A DNA stretch of 49,775 nucleotides, from positions 9,294 through 59,068 of the forward strand of contig NZ_SZNH01000020.1 of assembly GCF_005869855.1 (NCBI RefSeq), read 5' to 3'. Each line of letters starts with the position of its first letter. Within the stretch, counting starts at the first letter, position 1. Below the pieces are notes generated by a model. It was not told the DNA's origin, did no database searches, and worked only from the letters and a program-made list of their open reading frames with translations. The stretch is from Nostoc sp. PA-18-2419 (GTDB lineage: Bacteria; Cyanobacteriota; Cyanobacteriia; Cyanobacteriales; Nostocaceae). Positions 34,096 to 42,555 of the stretch are shown here, one piece after another. Position numbers and translations under genes: made by a program.

Positions 34096-34470
34096 ATGGT
34101 TTCGGCTCGGAGCTCTAATCTAGGAAAGACCTACTCCTTGATGATGATTAAAAGCTTTTTAATATGGACTTTCACATTGGCAGTATGCTTGCTGGTTGTC
34201 GGTTTTCCACTAGTTGTTCTGATGGCTACGGTCGGATGTCTGTTGTCAGTGATTTTGCAATCTGTAATGCCAGTTAGTGCTGTTTTGCTGGTAGCAGGTG
34301 CTTTAGTCATGTTCAATGTCATGGCAGTTGTATTTGCTGCGGGTGTGCTTACTGTTAAAGGAGTTCATCCTAACGAAGTCAAATGGTTAAGCTGGCTGCA
34401 TGGAGAGTCAGACCAAATGCAGACTACTGTTTACGCTTCTTGCCCTTTAACTTGTGAGATTAAAATCTAG
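34096..34470 (+). CDS. Small integral membrane protein, unknown function
   Basis: 124 residues from ATG 34096, chosen over TTG 34081 because GGGAGGAAAAGTC supplies a strong ribosome-binding site just before it. Three membrane segments are likely (about 23-52, 52-72 and 72-94 in one hydrophobic block with few breaks), followed by a soluble tail with Lys-Gly-Val-His-Pro and Trp-rich WLSWLHGES. No family recognised. A clear terminator follows, and the terminator region is duplicated just beyond, so this is a real short transcript. Confidence 0.65.
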   Translation: MVSARSSNLGKTYSLMMIKSFLIWTFTLAVCLLVVGFPLVVLMATVGCLLSVILQSVMPVSAVLLVAGALVMFNVMAVVFAAGVLTVKGVHPNEVKWLSWLHGESDQMQTTVYASCPLTCEIKI

Positions 34471-34503
34471 TCATTACAATTTAATTCGACAAACAGTGCA
34501 TCT

Positions 34504-34525
34504 GCCCGGTTCAGCCGGGTTTTTT
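34504..34525 (+). terminator. Rho-independent terminator after the small membrane protein gene
   Basis: CCCGG TTCAG CCGGG, then TTTTTT. A decayed tandem copy lies at 34567-34612. Confidence 0.88.
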
Positions 34526-34566
34526 CATGTTTTATATAATTTTCACTAAGATAAAAGTCTAATTAT

Positions 34567-34612
34567 TGCATTTGCTCGGTTCAGCTAGTTTTTTTGATGT
34601 TTTGTATAATTC
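34567..34612 (+). repeat. Decayed tandem duplicate of the preceding terminator
   Basis: GCATTTGCTCGGTTCAGCTA parallels GCATCTGCCCGGTTCAGCCG of the first copy, and both run on through a T run into ATGTTTT(A/G)TATAATT. In the second copy the stem is broken (CTCGG versus CTAG), so it probably no longer terminates. Confidence 0.7.
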
Positions 34613-34712
34613 ATCGTTTAATAATTTGTGATTTGTGTGATGATTCATAGTTAACTATTGACTATTAAGCCTAGAGCGTTGACCATAGCTTTTGATAAAT
34701 TACAACCAACAA

Positions 34713-35825
34713 ATGACTAATCAAAAGCGGGTTTGCATTATTTTGGGTACTCGTCCGGAAGCAATTAAACTAGCTCCAGTGATTCAAGTTTTCCAAAAGT
34801 GTTCAGATTTTGAGTCGCAAGTAATTTTAACTGGGCAGCATCGGGAAATGGTTGAGCAAGTCATGCAACTGTTTAATATCAAGGCAGATTATGACTTAGA
34901 AATTATGCAGGCTCAGCAATCTTTAAATGATATTACCTGTCGTAGTTTACAAGGGTTAGCAGCATTATTCCAGCAAAAAAAGCCAGATTTAGTTGTGGTG
35001 CAGGGAGATACTACCACAGCTTTTGCAGCAGCATTAGCAGCTTTTTATCAAAAAATTCCTGTTGGTCACGTAGAAGCAGGGTTAAGAACTGATGATATAT
35101 TCAATCCTTACCCAGAAGAAGCTAATCGGCGGTTGATTTCTCAAATTACTCAGTTACACTTTGCACCAACTCCTTGGGCTGTAGAAAATTTGCAGCGTTC
35201 TGGTGTCTTGGGTGAAATTCACTTGACTGGTAACACGGTAATTGATGCATTATTGAATGTTGCTGCAACCCAAGTTAGCTGCAATGTACCAGGTTTGAAT
35301 TGGGATTCATATCGCGTTTTGTTAGCAACAGTACATCGTCGGGAGAATTGGGGAGAACCACTGCAAGCGATCGCTGCTGGGTTTTTACAAATCTTAGACA
35401 AGTTTCCAGATACAGCTTTGCTGTTACCATTGCACCGCAATCCAACTGTGCGAGTACCATTACAACAACTTTTAGGAAATCATCAGAGAATTTTCTTAAC
35501 AGAGCCTCTAGATTATGGAGAATTGGTGGGAGCAATTAAGCGATCGCATCTTTTGCTAACTGACTCTGGTGGATTGCAGGAAGAAGCCCCCAGTTTGGGA
35601 AAACCAGTACTAGTTTTGAGAGACACCACAGAAAGACCGGAGGCTGTAACAGCAGGTACAGCCAAACTTGTAGGAACTGAGAGTAAAAATATTTTTGCAA
35701 CTGCTAGTGAGTTACTCAGCAACCAAACCGCTTATGAAGCAATGGCTAATGCAATTAATCCTTTTGGAGATGGTCACGCAGCAGAGCGCATTTTGCAGAT
35801 TGTCAAAAATTACTTGGGTCTTTAA
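34713..35825 (+). CDS. wecB: UDP-N-acetylglucosamine 2-epimerase (non-hydrolysing)
   Basis: 370 residues from ATG 34713; TTG 34692 upstream is in frame but lacks support. GT-B-like fold with IILGTRPEAIKLAPVI at the start, TGQHREMV, GDTTTAFAAALAAF, GHVEAGLRT and TDSGGLQEEAPSLGKPVLVLRDTTERPE (shown here as separate motif blocks TDSGGLQEEAP and RDTTERPE). These are the UDP-GlcNAc-binding and catalytic residues of WecB/MnaA. It interconverts UDP-GlcNAc and UDP-ManNAc for surface polysaccharide. Monocistronic. Confidence 0.95.
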   Translation: MTNQKRVCIILGTRPEAIKLAPVIQVFQKCSDFESQVILTGQHREMVEQVMQLFNIKADYDLEIMQAQQSLNDITCRSLQGLAALFQQKKPDLVVVQGDTTTAFAAALAAFYQKIPVGHVEAGLRTDDIFNPYPEEANRRLISQITQLHFAPTPWAVENLQRSGVLGEIHLTGNTVIDALLNVAATQVSCNVPGLNWDSYRVLLATVHRRENWGEPLQAIAAGFLQILDKFPDTALLLPLHRNPTVRVPLQQLLGNHQRIFLTEPLDYGELVGAIKRSHLLLTDSGGLQEEAPSLGKPVLVLRDTTERPEAVTAGTAKLVGTESKNIFATASELLSNQTAYEAMANAINPFGDGHAAERILQIVKNYLGL

Positions 35826-35964
35826 TTACCAACATCGATTTAGGAATCTAAATTAAACAAAATCTCAAATTTCTATTTCTTAGGGTGCATTCTTTAACAC
35901 CCTAACATACTGAAAAACTCTCATATCAAGTTCGGCTAATTACTTACAATATGGTTGGTCTTTT

Positions 35965-36034
35965 TGGTAATTGGTAATTAGTAATTGGGAAAAGATGAAC
36001 AGTTGTGTTTTTCTTCCCCATTACCCATTACCCA
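35965..36034. repeat. Dispersed repeat with heptamer edges, partner at 7088
   Basis: Starts with heptamers GGTAATT, GGTAATT, AGTAATT and ends with CATTACC, CATTACC, CATTTAT; between them is GATGAACAGTTGTGTTTTTC. The two ends are mutually complementary, giving a hairpin. Inverted relative to 7088-7162. Confidence 0.6.
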
Positions 36035-36087
36035 TTTATGATTAAATCTTTTCCCATCTGTGTGTCCTCATCACTCTCCAACCATTA

Positions 36088-36771
36088 TTAAATACCAAGA
36101 GCTCCTCTAGTTTCTGGGCCGACGATACCATCTACAAGTAAACCTTTGCTTGCTTGAAAGTTTCGTACTTGACGAACAGTGTCTGGGCCATAAATTCCAT
36201 CAACTCTCAGACTACCTAAAGCTGTTTGAACGTCTCTGACAAGCTGACCTCTAGAACCGGGAGTCAAAATGAATGAACCACCAACCCCACCAGGTCTACT
36301 CGTAGTAGGACTGTTAACTTGATCGCCAACCCATCGGGCAAAAACATATCTACCTGTAGCAAGCCTAGCAAAACCATTTTCATAGCTTTCAATGGCTGGA
36401 AGTGGCGTCCCATTTCTTATACAATCTACATACGAATAGTTAATGCTTGGGCCTGTACGAATACGTAGACAACTGCCGTTGGTTCTTACATATGCTGCGG
36501 AACTAATTTCAATTTGGCTGACAGCAATAAGTAAGACACCAATACTAGCTAAAGCTAACCAAGCAGAAGATTTGAGAAGTTTTTTCCAATTTGATTTAAA
36601 TTTGAGTTGATTATCTTTACTATTGGTAGATGTTAGTTTATTAGTAATAATTATGGAAGAAAATTTAAAAGATTTTTGCCAATTTAACTTTGATTTAGAA
36701 AAATTATATTCTGTATTTGTAGATGCCTCTTCTTGAGCAATAAACATGTGGGAATAAGCAAGATATTCCAT
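36088..36771 (-). CDS. SH3-like and peptidoglycan-binding domain protein
   Basis: 227 residues. N-terminus MEYLAYSHMFIAQEEA is a conserved cyanobacterial opening for this type of protein. One membrane anchor at ~68-90 (WLALASIGVLLIAVSQI) leaves ~67 residues inside. Outside, residues ~93-148 look like a bacterial SH3 domain (GSCLRIRTGPSINYSYVDCI) and ~168-226 are a PG_binding_1 domain (VQTALGSLRVDGIYGPDTV ... VDGIVGPETRGALG). Probably holds or senses peptidoglycan. No catalytic domain. Related in its binding module to the amidase at 3278. Confidence 0.85.
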   Translation of the reverse strand: MEYLAYSHMFIAQEEASTNTEYNFSKSKLNWQKSFKFSSIIITNKLTSTNSKDNQLKFKSNWKKLLKSSAWLALASIGVLLIAVSQIEISSAAYVRTNGSCLRIRTGPSINYSYVDCIRNGTPLPAIESYENGFARLATGRYVFARWVGDQVNSPTTSRPGGVGGSFILTPGSRGQLVRDVQTALGSLRVDGIYGPDTVRQVRNFQASKGLLVDGIVGPETRGALGI

Positions 36772-37732
36772 AATACGCCCCTCTATATAAAAAATGAGTA
36801 TTGACAGAGTAGTTAATCGGCTTTTCTCTGTATTTACTCTTAGTATATTTTATATCATTTATCTGAAAAACGTTTTTACTTGTGGCAAAATTAATAAAAA
36901 TAAAGTTAGTCGAAGAATTCTACCAGAAAAAGCTACCAACGCGCTAATTAAATGTTGCTAGGCGATCGCCTTCTCACTATAAATTAAATTTATTTAGTTA
37001 AAAGCTTTCTTTGGACTCAGCTAAACTAGTAACCACACTAGTTAATTTATTTAAATCTATTACTCTACTTATAAATATAAACTTTGTTAGCAGCGATCAC
37101 ACTAAAAATTTCCTGGTTATGTAAGTATAACAAATATTGAGTATTTTTTATTGCTACAAATTGTTGTATACAAGCTCTTGTGTCTCTGGCAGATGTATAT
37201 AATTTGCCCTCTACTCTTCATCTTTTCTACCTCTGTTTCAGATAAATGCACATCTGTGGATCCCTATGCTCTGTATTGCATACATTAAAGTTGGCTATAA
37301 ATACAGTAATAGCGAGCATTTACTTAGTTGCAGAAATAGAAATGTGCAAGGCTCAAAACAGCATACCTTATATGAACAATTATTAAGACTTAATTTTAAA
37401 ACAATCTTAAAACTTTCTGTTATACTACGGTAAGTCAGTAAAATTATCGTAGTATAAGATGAGGTTAAAAAAGCCCATTATACAAAAATTTCATAAAAAT
37501 AAGTATTTTGTACTATTATTTGATAATTTTTGTTAATTTAAATTAGCTTATTTCTCTAGTTTATCTATGAATTAAAAACTGTCTAAAAGATAATTGAACT
37601 ATTAATTTATCCTCTGATAAATAATAATTTAGCGGTAATGTCACTATTTTATTAGCTAATTCGGTTTAATAGAATTATTTGATAAAAAAGCAAAAATTCC
37701 CCTTTGAATCAACTGAATAATTACAGAGAAAT
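36772..37732. other. 961-bp AT-rich spacer with one perfect inverted repeat
   Basis: No coding region supported. The only strong structure is TTATACTACG (37420-37429) / CGTAGTATAA (37448-37457), a perfect 10-bp inverted repeat with an 18-nt spacer, ~275 bp before the aldo/keto reductase gene. One HIP1 site near 36961. Confidence 0.6.
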
Positions 37733-38770
37733 ATGAAGCAAAACCAACTTGGGACTAGTAACTTAAAAGTTTCTGAAATTTGTCTGGGCACTATGACCTA
37801 TGGACAGCAAAATACCATCAAAGAAGCCCACCAGCAGCTAGATTATGCTATCAGTCAAGGAGTCAATTTTATTGATGCCGCTGAAATGTATCCAGTACCC
37901 CCAAGTGCCGAAACTTATGGATTAACTGAAACTTATATTGGGGAATGGTTAAAGCATCAACAAAGAGATAAACTTATTATTGCTACTAAAATCGCGGGGC
38001 CTGGTAGAGGCTTTAAATGGGTACGTGATGGAGCCAAAGCAATTGACCGTGATAATATCAAACAAGCCATAGACGATAGCCTCAAAAGATTACAAACAGA
38101 CTATATAGATTTGTACCAAATTCACTGGCCAGACCGCAACGTACCAAGGTTTGGACAAACAGTTTTTCAGCCGAATCAATTAGAAGAAACAGTTCCTATA
38201 GCTGAACAGTTAGCAGTTTTTGCTGATGTTATTAAAGCAGGCAAAATTCGCTATATCGGTTTAAGTAATGAAACTCCTTGGGGAGTTACCCAGTTTAGTA
38301 ACATTGCTAAACAGTTAGGACTGCCCAAAGTTGTTTCGATTCAAAATGCTTACAACTTAATCAATCGAGTATTTGATGGAGCCTTAGCAGAAGCAGTTTA
38401 TTACGAAGAAATCGGGTTACTAGCTTATAGTCCTTTGGGGTTTGGCTTTTTAAGTGGCAAATATTTAAATAGTAACCCAGAGAAAACAAGAGTGACTTTG
38501 TTTGAAAACTTTGGTCAGCGGTATCGTAAACCAAAAGTAAACGAAGCAGTTAAAGCTTATGTAGAAATTGCCAAGCACTATCAGCTTAGTCCAGCACATC
38601 TGGCTTTGGCTTTTGTGCGGAGTCGTTGGTTTGTGGCTAGCACAATTATTGGTGCTACAACACTCGAACAACTCAAAGAAAATTTGGAAAGCGTGAATGT
38701 AGTTCTCAACAAAGACATTTTAGAAGAGTTAGATAAAGTTCACGTTCAGTTTCCAAACCCAGCACCGTAA
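37733..38770 (+). CDS. Aldo/keto reductase (Tas-like)
   Basis: 345 residues, TIM-barrel oxidoreductase. The AKR catalytic tetrad is present: D48, Y53 (DAAEMY), K86 (ATKIAG) and H131 (YQIHWPD). The NADPH-binding part is LAFVRSRWFVASTIIGATTLEQL. Length and the insertion VPRFGQTVFQP fit the Tas/YajO-like subgroup that reduces aldehydes and ketones with NADPH. Substrate unknown. Monocistronic; a MITE-like element follows its stop codon. Confidence 0.93.
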   Translation: MKQNQLGTSNLKVSEICLGTMTYGQQNTIKEAHQQLDYAISQGVNFIDAAEMYPVPPSAETYGLTETYIGEWLKHQQRDKLIIATKIAGPGRGFKWVRDGAKAIDRDNIKQAIDDSLKRLQTDYIDLYQIHWPDRNVPRFGQTVFQPNQLEETVPIAEQLAVFADVIKAGKIRYIGLSNETPWGVTQFSNIAKQLGLPKVVSIQNAYNLINRVFDGALAEAVYYEEIGLLAYSPLGFGFLSGKYLNSNPEKTRVTLFENFGQRYRKPKVNEAVKAYVEIAKHYQLSPAHLALAFVRSRWFVASTIIGATTLEQLKENLESVNVVLNKDILEELDKVHVQFPNPAP

Positions 38771-38808
38771 GAGTGGGGAGATGGAAAGATGAGGGAGTGT
38801 AGGGAGAT

Positions 38809-38925
38809 TAAGGACTTCCAATTAAAAAATATTCCATTGCTTTGAGGGCAGGGGGGCAGGGAGCAAGGGAGAGAAAGTCGTTTTGATCTGTGAAATAGGA
38901 TAATTTATTTTCTGGAAGTCTCTTA
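38809..38925. repeat. MITE-like element, copy 2 (inverted relative to copy 1)
   Basis: Ends AAGGACTTCCAATTAAAAAA and, on the other strand, AGAGACTTCCAGAAAATAAA. The body matches the reverse complement of 2230-2374, but lacks the ~22-bp GTTCGCGTAGCG-type insert. It lies 38 bp past the aldo/keto reductase stop codon. Confidence 0.65.
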
Positions 38926-39030
38926 TAAAAAAGCAACAACCTTTCCCACACTCCCAATTCCTGTTTGGTCAATGCTCACTCTATAAAAATAGCTTGATTG
39001 ATAAAAAATCAGATATTTACTAGGTAGAAT

Positions 39031-40158
39031 ATGGCTTTTACAGCAACATTGGTTGACCAGAATACTATTCGTCGTCGGGGTACTGGTTTAAAGGCTTATA
39101 ATCCCGAAAAAGTTTTCAAAGGATATACACTTTTTACGCCCCTAACAGGTCAAGGTGAAGTTTACCTGTTGAATCTGGAAGGAGAAGTAGTACACCAGTG
39201 GAATCTGCCATATCCACCAGGGTTATATGGTTATCTCTTACCTAATGGCAACCTTTTTTATAACGGTAAAACTCCACCAGAAGAACCACTACGTTTTGCC
39301 TTATGGGCTGCATTCAAAAGTGGCGTTGTTTTAGAAGCAGATCCCAAAGGAAATATTATCTGGGAATATAAGCATCCAGATCATCATCACGATGGACGCA
39401 GACTAGCCAATGGCAACACAATTTTACTAGCGATTGAAAAAATACCTCAGTCTTTGGTTCCCCGGATTCAAGGTGGTGTAGCGGGTACAGAAGCGAATGG
39501 TGATATCTACGCTGATGTACTTTATGAAGTGACCCCAGCAGGTGAAATTGTTTGGACTTGGCACGCGTGGGAACATCTCGATCCAGATATATTTACGATT
39601 ACTCCTCAGGATCATCGACACGAATGGACTCATGGAAACACTGTAGGTGAACTCGCTGATGGGAATATTATTGTCAGCTTTCGTAATATATCTACAGTAG
39701 TGATTATCGATCGCCATACCGGAGAAATCATCTGGACGCTGGGCGATCAGGTACTAGCACAGCAACATTTCCCTAACGAATTAGCTAATGGTAATATCCT
39801 GATTTTTGACAATGGCGCACATCGCCGTCATATCGCCCTGAATTTCTCCCGTGTGATTGAGGTAAACCGTCAAACAAAAGAGATAGTTTGGGAATACACC
39901 GATAGTCCACCCCAAAATTTCTTTAGTTCCTACATATCAGGCGCACAACGTTTAGCAAATGGCAATACCTTAATTACAGAAGGTGCTTACGGTCGCATAT
40001 TTGAGGTGACAATTACCGGAGAAATTGTTTGGGAATACATCAACCCCCACTTTGGATCTCGGAATATTCCAGGTGAGAAATCGCCAGTGACTCGTGGCGA
40101 ACAAAATACAGTTTTCCGCGCCTTCCGTTATGCACCGGAAGAGATACCCTGGCTTTGA
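39031..40158 (+). CDS. Arylsulfotransferase (ASST)-like beta-propeller protein
   Basis: 375 residues. Repeating blades with the pattern LLPNGNLFYNG, RLANGNTILLA, ELADGNIIVSF, ELANGNILIFD and RLANGNTLITE, each followed by a G-E-I-V/I-W strand, match the arylsulfotransferase propeller. His-rich loops (PDHHHDGR, DHRHEWTHGNT, GAHRRHI) sit where the enzyme's catalytic histidines cluster. ASST moves sulfate between phenols. There is no signal peptide, unlike periplasmic AssT, so this cytoplasmic form may have another role. Monocistronic. Confidence 0.82.
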   Translation: MAFTATLVDQNTIRRRGTGLKAYNPEKVFKGYTLFTPLTGQGEVYLLNLEGEVVHQWNLPYPPGLYGYLLPNGNLFYNGKTPPEEPLRFALWAAFKSGVVLEADPKGNIIWEYKHPDHHHDGRRLANGNTILLAIEKIPQSLVPRIQGGVAGTEANGDIYADVLYEVTPAGEIVWTWHAWEHLDPDIFTITPQDHRHEWTHGNTVGELADGNIIVSFRNISTVVIIDRHTGEIIWTLGDQVLAQQHFPNELANGNILIFDNGAHRRHIALNFSRVIEVNRQTKEIVWEYTDSPPQNFFSSYISGAQRLANGNTLITEGAYGRIFEVTITGEIVWEYINPHFGSRNIPGEKSPVTRGEQNTVFRAFRYAPEEIPWL

Positions 40159-40160
40159 GG

Positions 40161-40202
40161 GTACTGGGGACTAGTGATTGGGTACTAGGTATTGGATTAG
40201 GA
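40161..40202. repeat. Six-unit heptamer array
   Basis: GTACTGG, GGACTAG, TGATTGG, GTACTAG, GTATTGG, ATTAGGA in register, immediately after the propeller gene's stop codon. Confidence 0.6.
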
Positions 40203-40297
40203 AACCTCTTCCCCAGTCCTCTTTTTAGATTTGGGATGTTGAATTAAAGTTCAATTCTCAATTGCTCAATAAGTCCTAATTTTCAAAGGAACTTAAA

Positions 40298-40969
40298 ATG
40301 GCTGAAATCAAACTATACAGTGCAGTTGTTTGTCCTTATGCTCACCGTACCCGCTTGGTACTTCAAGAGAAAGGCATTGACTTCGATTTGAATGAGATTG
40401 ATTTGCAGAATCCACCGGAGGGCTTTAGGAAGGTTTCCCCTTACGGTAAAGTCCCAGCAATTACTCATAATAATGAGCGAGTTTGGGAGTCAGCAATCAT
40501 TAATGAGTATCTAGATGAGGTATTTCCTAATCCACCTTTGTTACCCAGTGATCCGATCGCTAGGGCACAGGCTCGCATCTGGATCGATTTTGCTAATACC
40601 AGGTTTGTTTCTGCTTTTTCTGACCTTCTACGAAGTTCAGATGTTCAAAAACAAGAACAAGCTAAGCAGGAACTATACAAACACTTGGAATTTATTGAAA
40701 ACGAAGGTTTAAGAAAGCTATCTGGAGAAGGCCCTTACTGGTTTGGTGAATCCATCAGTTTGGTTGATTTTACCTATTTCCCCTGGTTTGAACGCTGGGC
40801 TGCACTCAAAGAGTATCGTGGCTTTGGCATACCCACAGAATTCACTCGTCTGAGACAATGGAAGCACGCCCTGAAGGAACGTGATTCTGTAAAGGCGATC
40901 GCTAACTCTAAAGAATTTTACATCCAGCGATATGCTAGATTTGCTGCGCCTACTCCTGTTAGTGTTTAA
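40298..40969 (+). CDS. Glutathione S-transferase, Cys-active (omega/lambda-like)
   Basis: 223 residues. The N-terminal thioredoxin-like domain has C12 in VCPYAHRTRLVL and the cis-Pro motif GKVPAITHN, then ESAIINEYLDE, the glutathione-contact region. The C-terminal helical domain carries WFGESISLVDFTYFPWFERW. An active-site Cys rather than Ser or Tyr points to thiol-transfer or dehydroascorbate-type reduction rather than classic conjugation. AAGGAAC is the ribosome-binding site. A terminator follows. Confidence 0.92.
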   Translation: MAEIKLYSAVVCPYAHRTRLVLQEKGIDFDLNEIDLQNPPEGFRKVSPYGKVPAITHNNERVWESAIINEYLDEVFPNPPLLPSDPIARAQARIWIDFANTRFVSAFSDLLRSSDVQKQEQAKQELYKHLEFIENEGLRKLSGEGPYWFGESISLVDFTYFPWFERWAALKEYRGFGIPTEFTRLRQWKHALKERDSVKAIANSKEFYIQRYARFAAPTPVSV

Positions 40970-40993
40970 CCAATAAAGTTTCGCAGTTTTGAG

Positions 40994-41032
40994 ATCCCCG
41001 ATTTCTTTAAGAAGTCGGGGATTTCTCTTTTT
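40994..41032 (+). terminator. Rho-independent terminator after the GST gene
   Basis: ATCCCCGA / TCGGGGAT stem with TTCTT / AAGAA inner pairing, then a T-rich tail. Shares the AAGTCGGGGAT arm with the terminator at 11548. Confidence 0.85.
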
Positions 41033-41192
41033 ATAAATGATTTAGCTGGGATTTGTGACAAAAAACTCGAAAATACGGTCAAAAACTCAGAAAATATTTT
41101 AGCTAGTGGAATTAATAAAAAATAATCCTTCCTAAGGTATTATGCTGTTATTTTCTAATTAATTATTACTACTAGCGATCGCTGCATTGGCA

Positions 41193-42506
41193 ATGTTATA
41201 CCAAAAGTCAATAAAAAACCTGCAAAAAATTATACAAAAAAAATTTTTTCATCTAGGGATTTTTCTGACAATTCTATTAAGTATCATTTTGTTTAGGGTA
41301 GCACTTTCGCAGCAACCAGTTACCCTAAATATGCTGATTACTGCCCCTGATGCCGAACCTTGGAAGCAGGGTTTGATTAAAGACTTTGAAGCTGAGAACC
41401 CAGGTATTCGCATTAACTTGGTTGAAGGGCCAAATGCGACAAATTTGCTCGAAGACCTGTATACCTCATCTTTTATTTTAGGTGAATCTCCTTATGATTT
41501 AGTAAATATGGATGTCATTTGGACATCCAAATTTGCTGCTGCTAAATGGTTGCTTCCCTTAGATGATCGCATTTCCAAAGAGGAGTTGGCAGCATTTTCA
41601 CCCAAGGATGTAGAAGGGGGACGTTACCAAGGCAAGTTGTACCGGATTCCAATGCGTTCTGATGTGGGAATGCTCTACTACCGGGAAGATTTATTAAAGG
41701 AAGCAGGATTGCAACCACCAGAAACCTTTGAGGATTTGATGCAAATTTCTCAAACCTTGCAGAAGAAAAACAAGGTAAATTGGGGCTATGTTTGGCAGGG
41801 ACGCCAGTATGAAGGACTTGTGGCGATGTTTGTGGAAGTCCTTAATGGTTTCGGTGGCTTCTGGGTTAATCCCGACACACTCGAAGTTGGGCTGGATCGT
41901 CCAGAAACATTACGAGCCATTGAGTTTTTACGTAGTACTATCAGCCAAGGTGTATCTCCTCCTGGAGTTACAACTTATCAGGAGGAAGATACTCGACGCT
42001 TGTTTCAAAGTGGTCAAGTAGCGTTTTTACGTAGCTGGCCTTATGCATGGCCTTTAGCTCAAGCAAAAGATTCGCCAATCCAAGGCAAAATTGCAATCAA
42101 ACCGATGGTTCATGCTCCTGGTAAGACTGGAGCAGCTTGTCTGGGAGGCTGGGGTATAGGGATTGCTAAATCTTCTAAACATTCCCAAGAAGCTTGGAAA
42201 GCAATTCAATATTTTACTAGTGAAAAGGCACAGCAGCGATTCATTTTGAGTGCAGGCTATGTACCAAGTCGCCGGGATTTGTTTACAAATCCAGAAATTG
42301 TTGCCAAATATTCCCACTATCCGCAGTTACTACAGGTCGTGGACAATGCAGTTTTACGTTCGCCGATCGCCCAATATGCCCAAACGTCCGATATTTTGCA
42401 GCGTTATCTCAGCGCCGCACTATCCAATCGGATGAATCCAGAACAAGCAATGAAAGCTGCTGCGAATGAAACGCGGCGACTGCTAGAAGCTGGAAGAAAA
42501 AGATAA
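41193..42506 (+). CDS. Carbohydrate ABC transporter, substrate-binding protein
   Basis: 437 residues from ATG 41193 (TTG 41187 is 2 codons upstream). A hydrophobic N-terminal helix (~17-37) is a signal peptide or anchor; no lipobox. The body is a family 1 (MalE-type) binding fold: VTLNMLITAPDAEPWKQGLI, FEAENPGIRINLVEGPNATN, then VEGGRYQGKLYRIPMRSDVG and ACLGGWGIGIAKSSKHSQEA. First gene of a four-gene importer cluster. The ligand class, oligosaccharide or glucosyl-glycerol-like solute, is not fixed by sequence. Confidence 0.92.
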   Translation: MLYQKSIKNLQKIIQKKFFHLGIFLTILLSIILFRVALSQQPVTLNMLITAPDAEPWKQGLIKDFEAENPGIRINLVEGPNATNLLEDLYTSSFILGESPYDLVNMDVIWTSKFAAAKWLLPLDDRISKEELAAFSPKDVEGGRYQGKLYRIPMRSDVGMLYYREDLLKEAGLQPPETFEDLMQISQTLQKKNKVNWGYVWQGRQYEGLVAMFVEVLNGFGGFWVNPDTLEVGLDRPETLRAIEFLRSTISQGVSPPGVTTYQEEDTRRLFQSGQVAFLRSWPYAWPLAQAKDSPIQGKIAIKPMVHAPGKTGAACLGGWGIGIAKSSKHSQEAWKAIQYFTSEKAQQRFILSAGYVPSRRDLFTNPEIVAKYSHYPQLLQVVDNAVLRSPIAQYAQTSDILQRYLSAALSNRMNPEQAMKAAANETRRLLEAGRKR

Positions 42507-42555
42507 AACCTTTTTGATACTTCGTCCTTTCCTCAATCTCCAATCCCTAACTACT

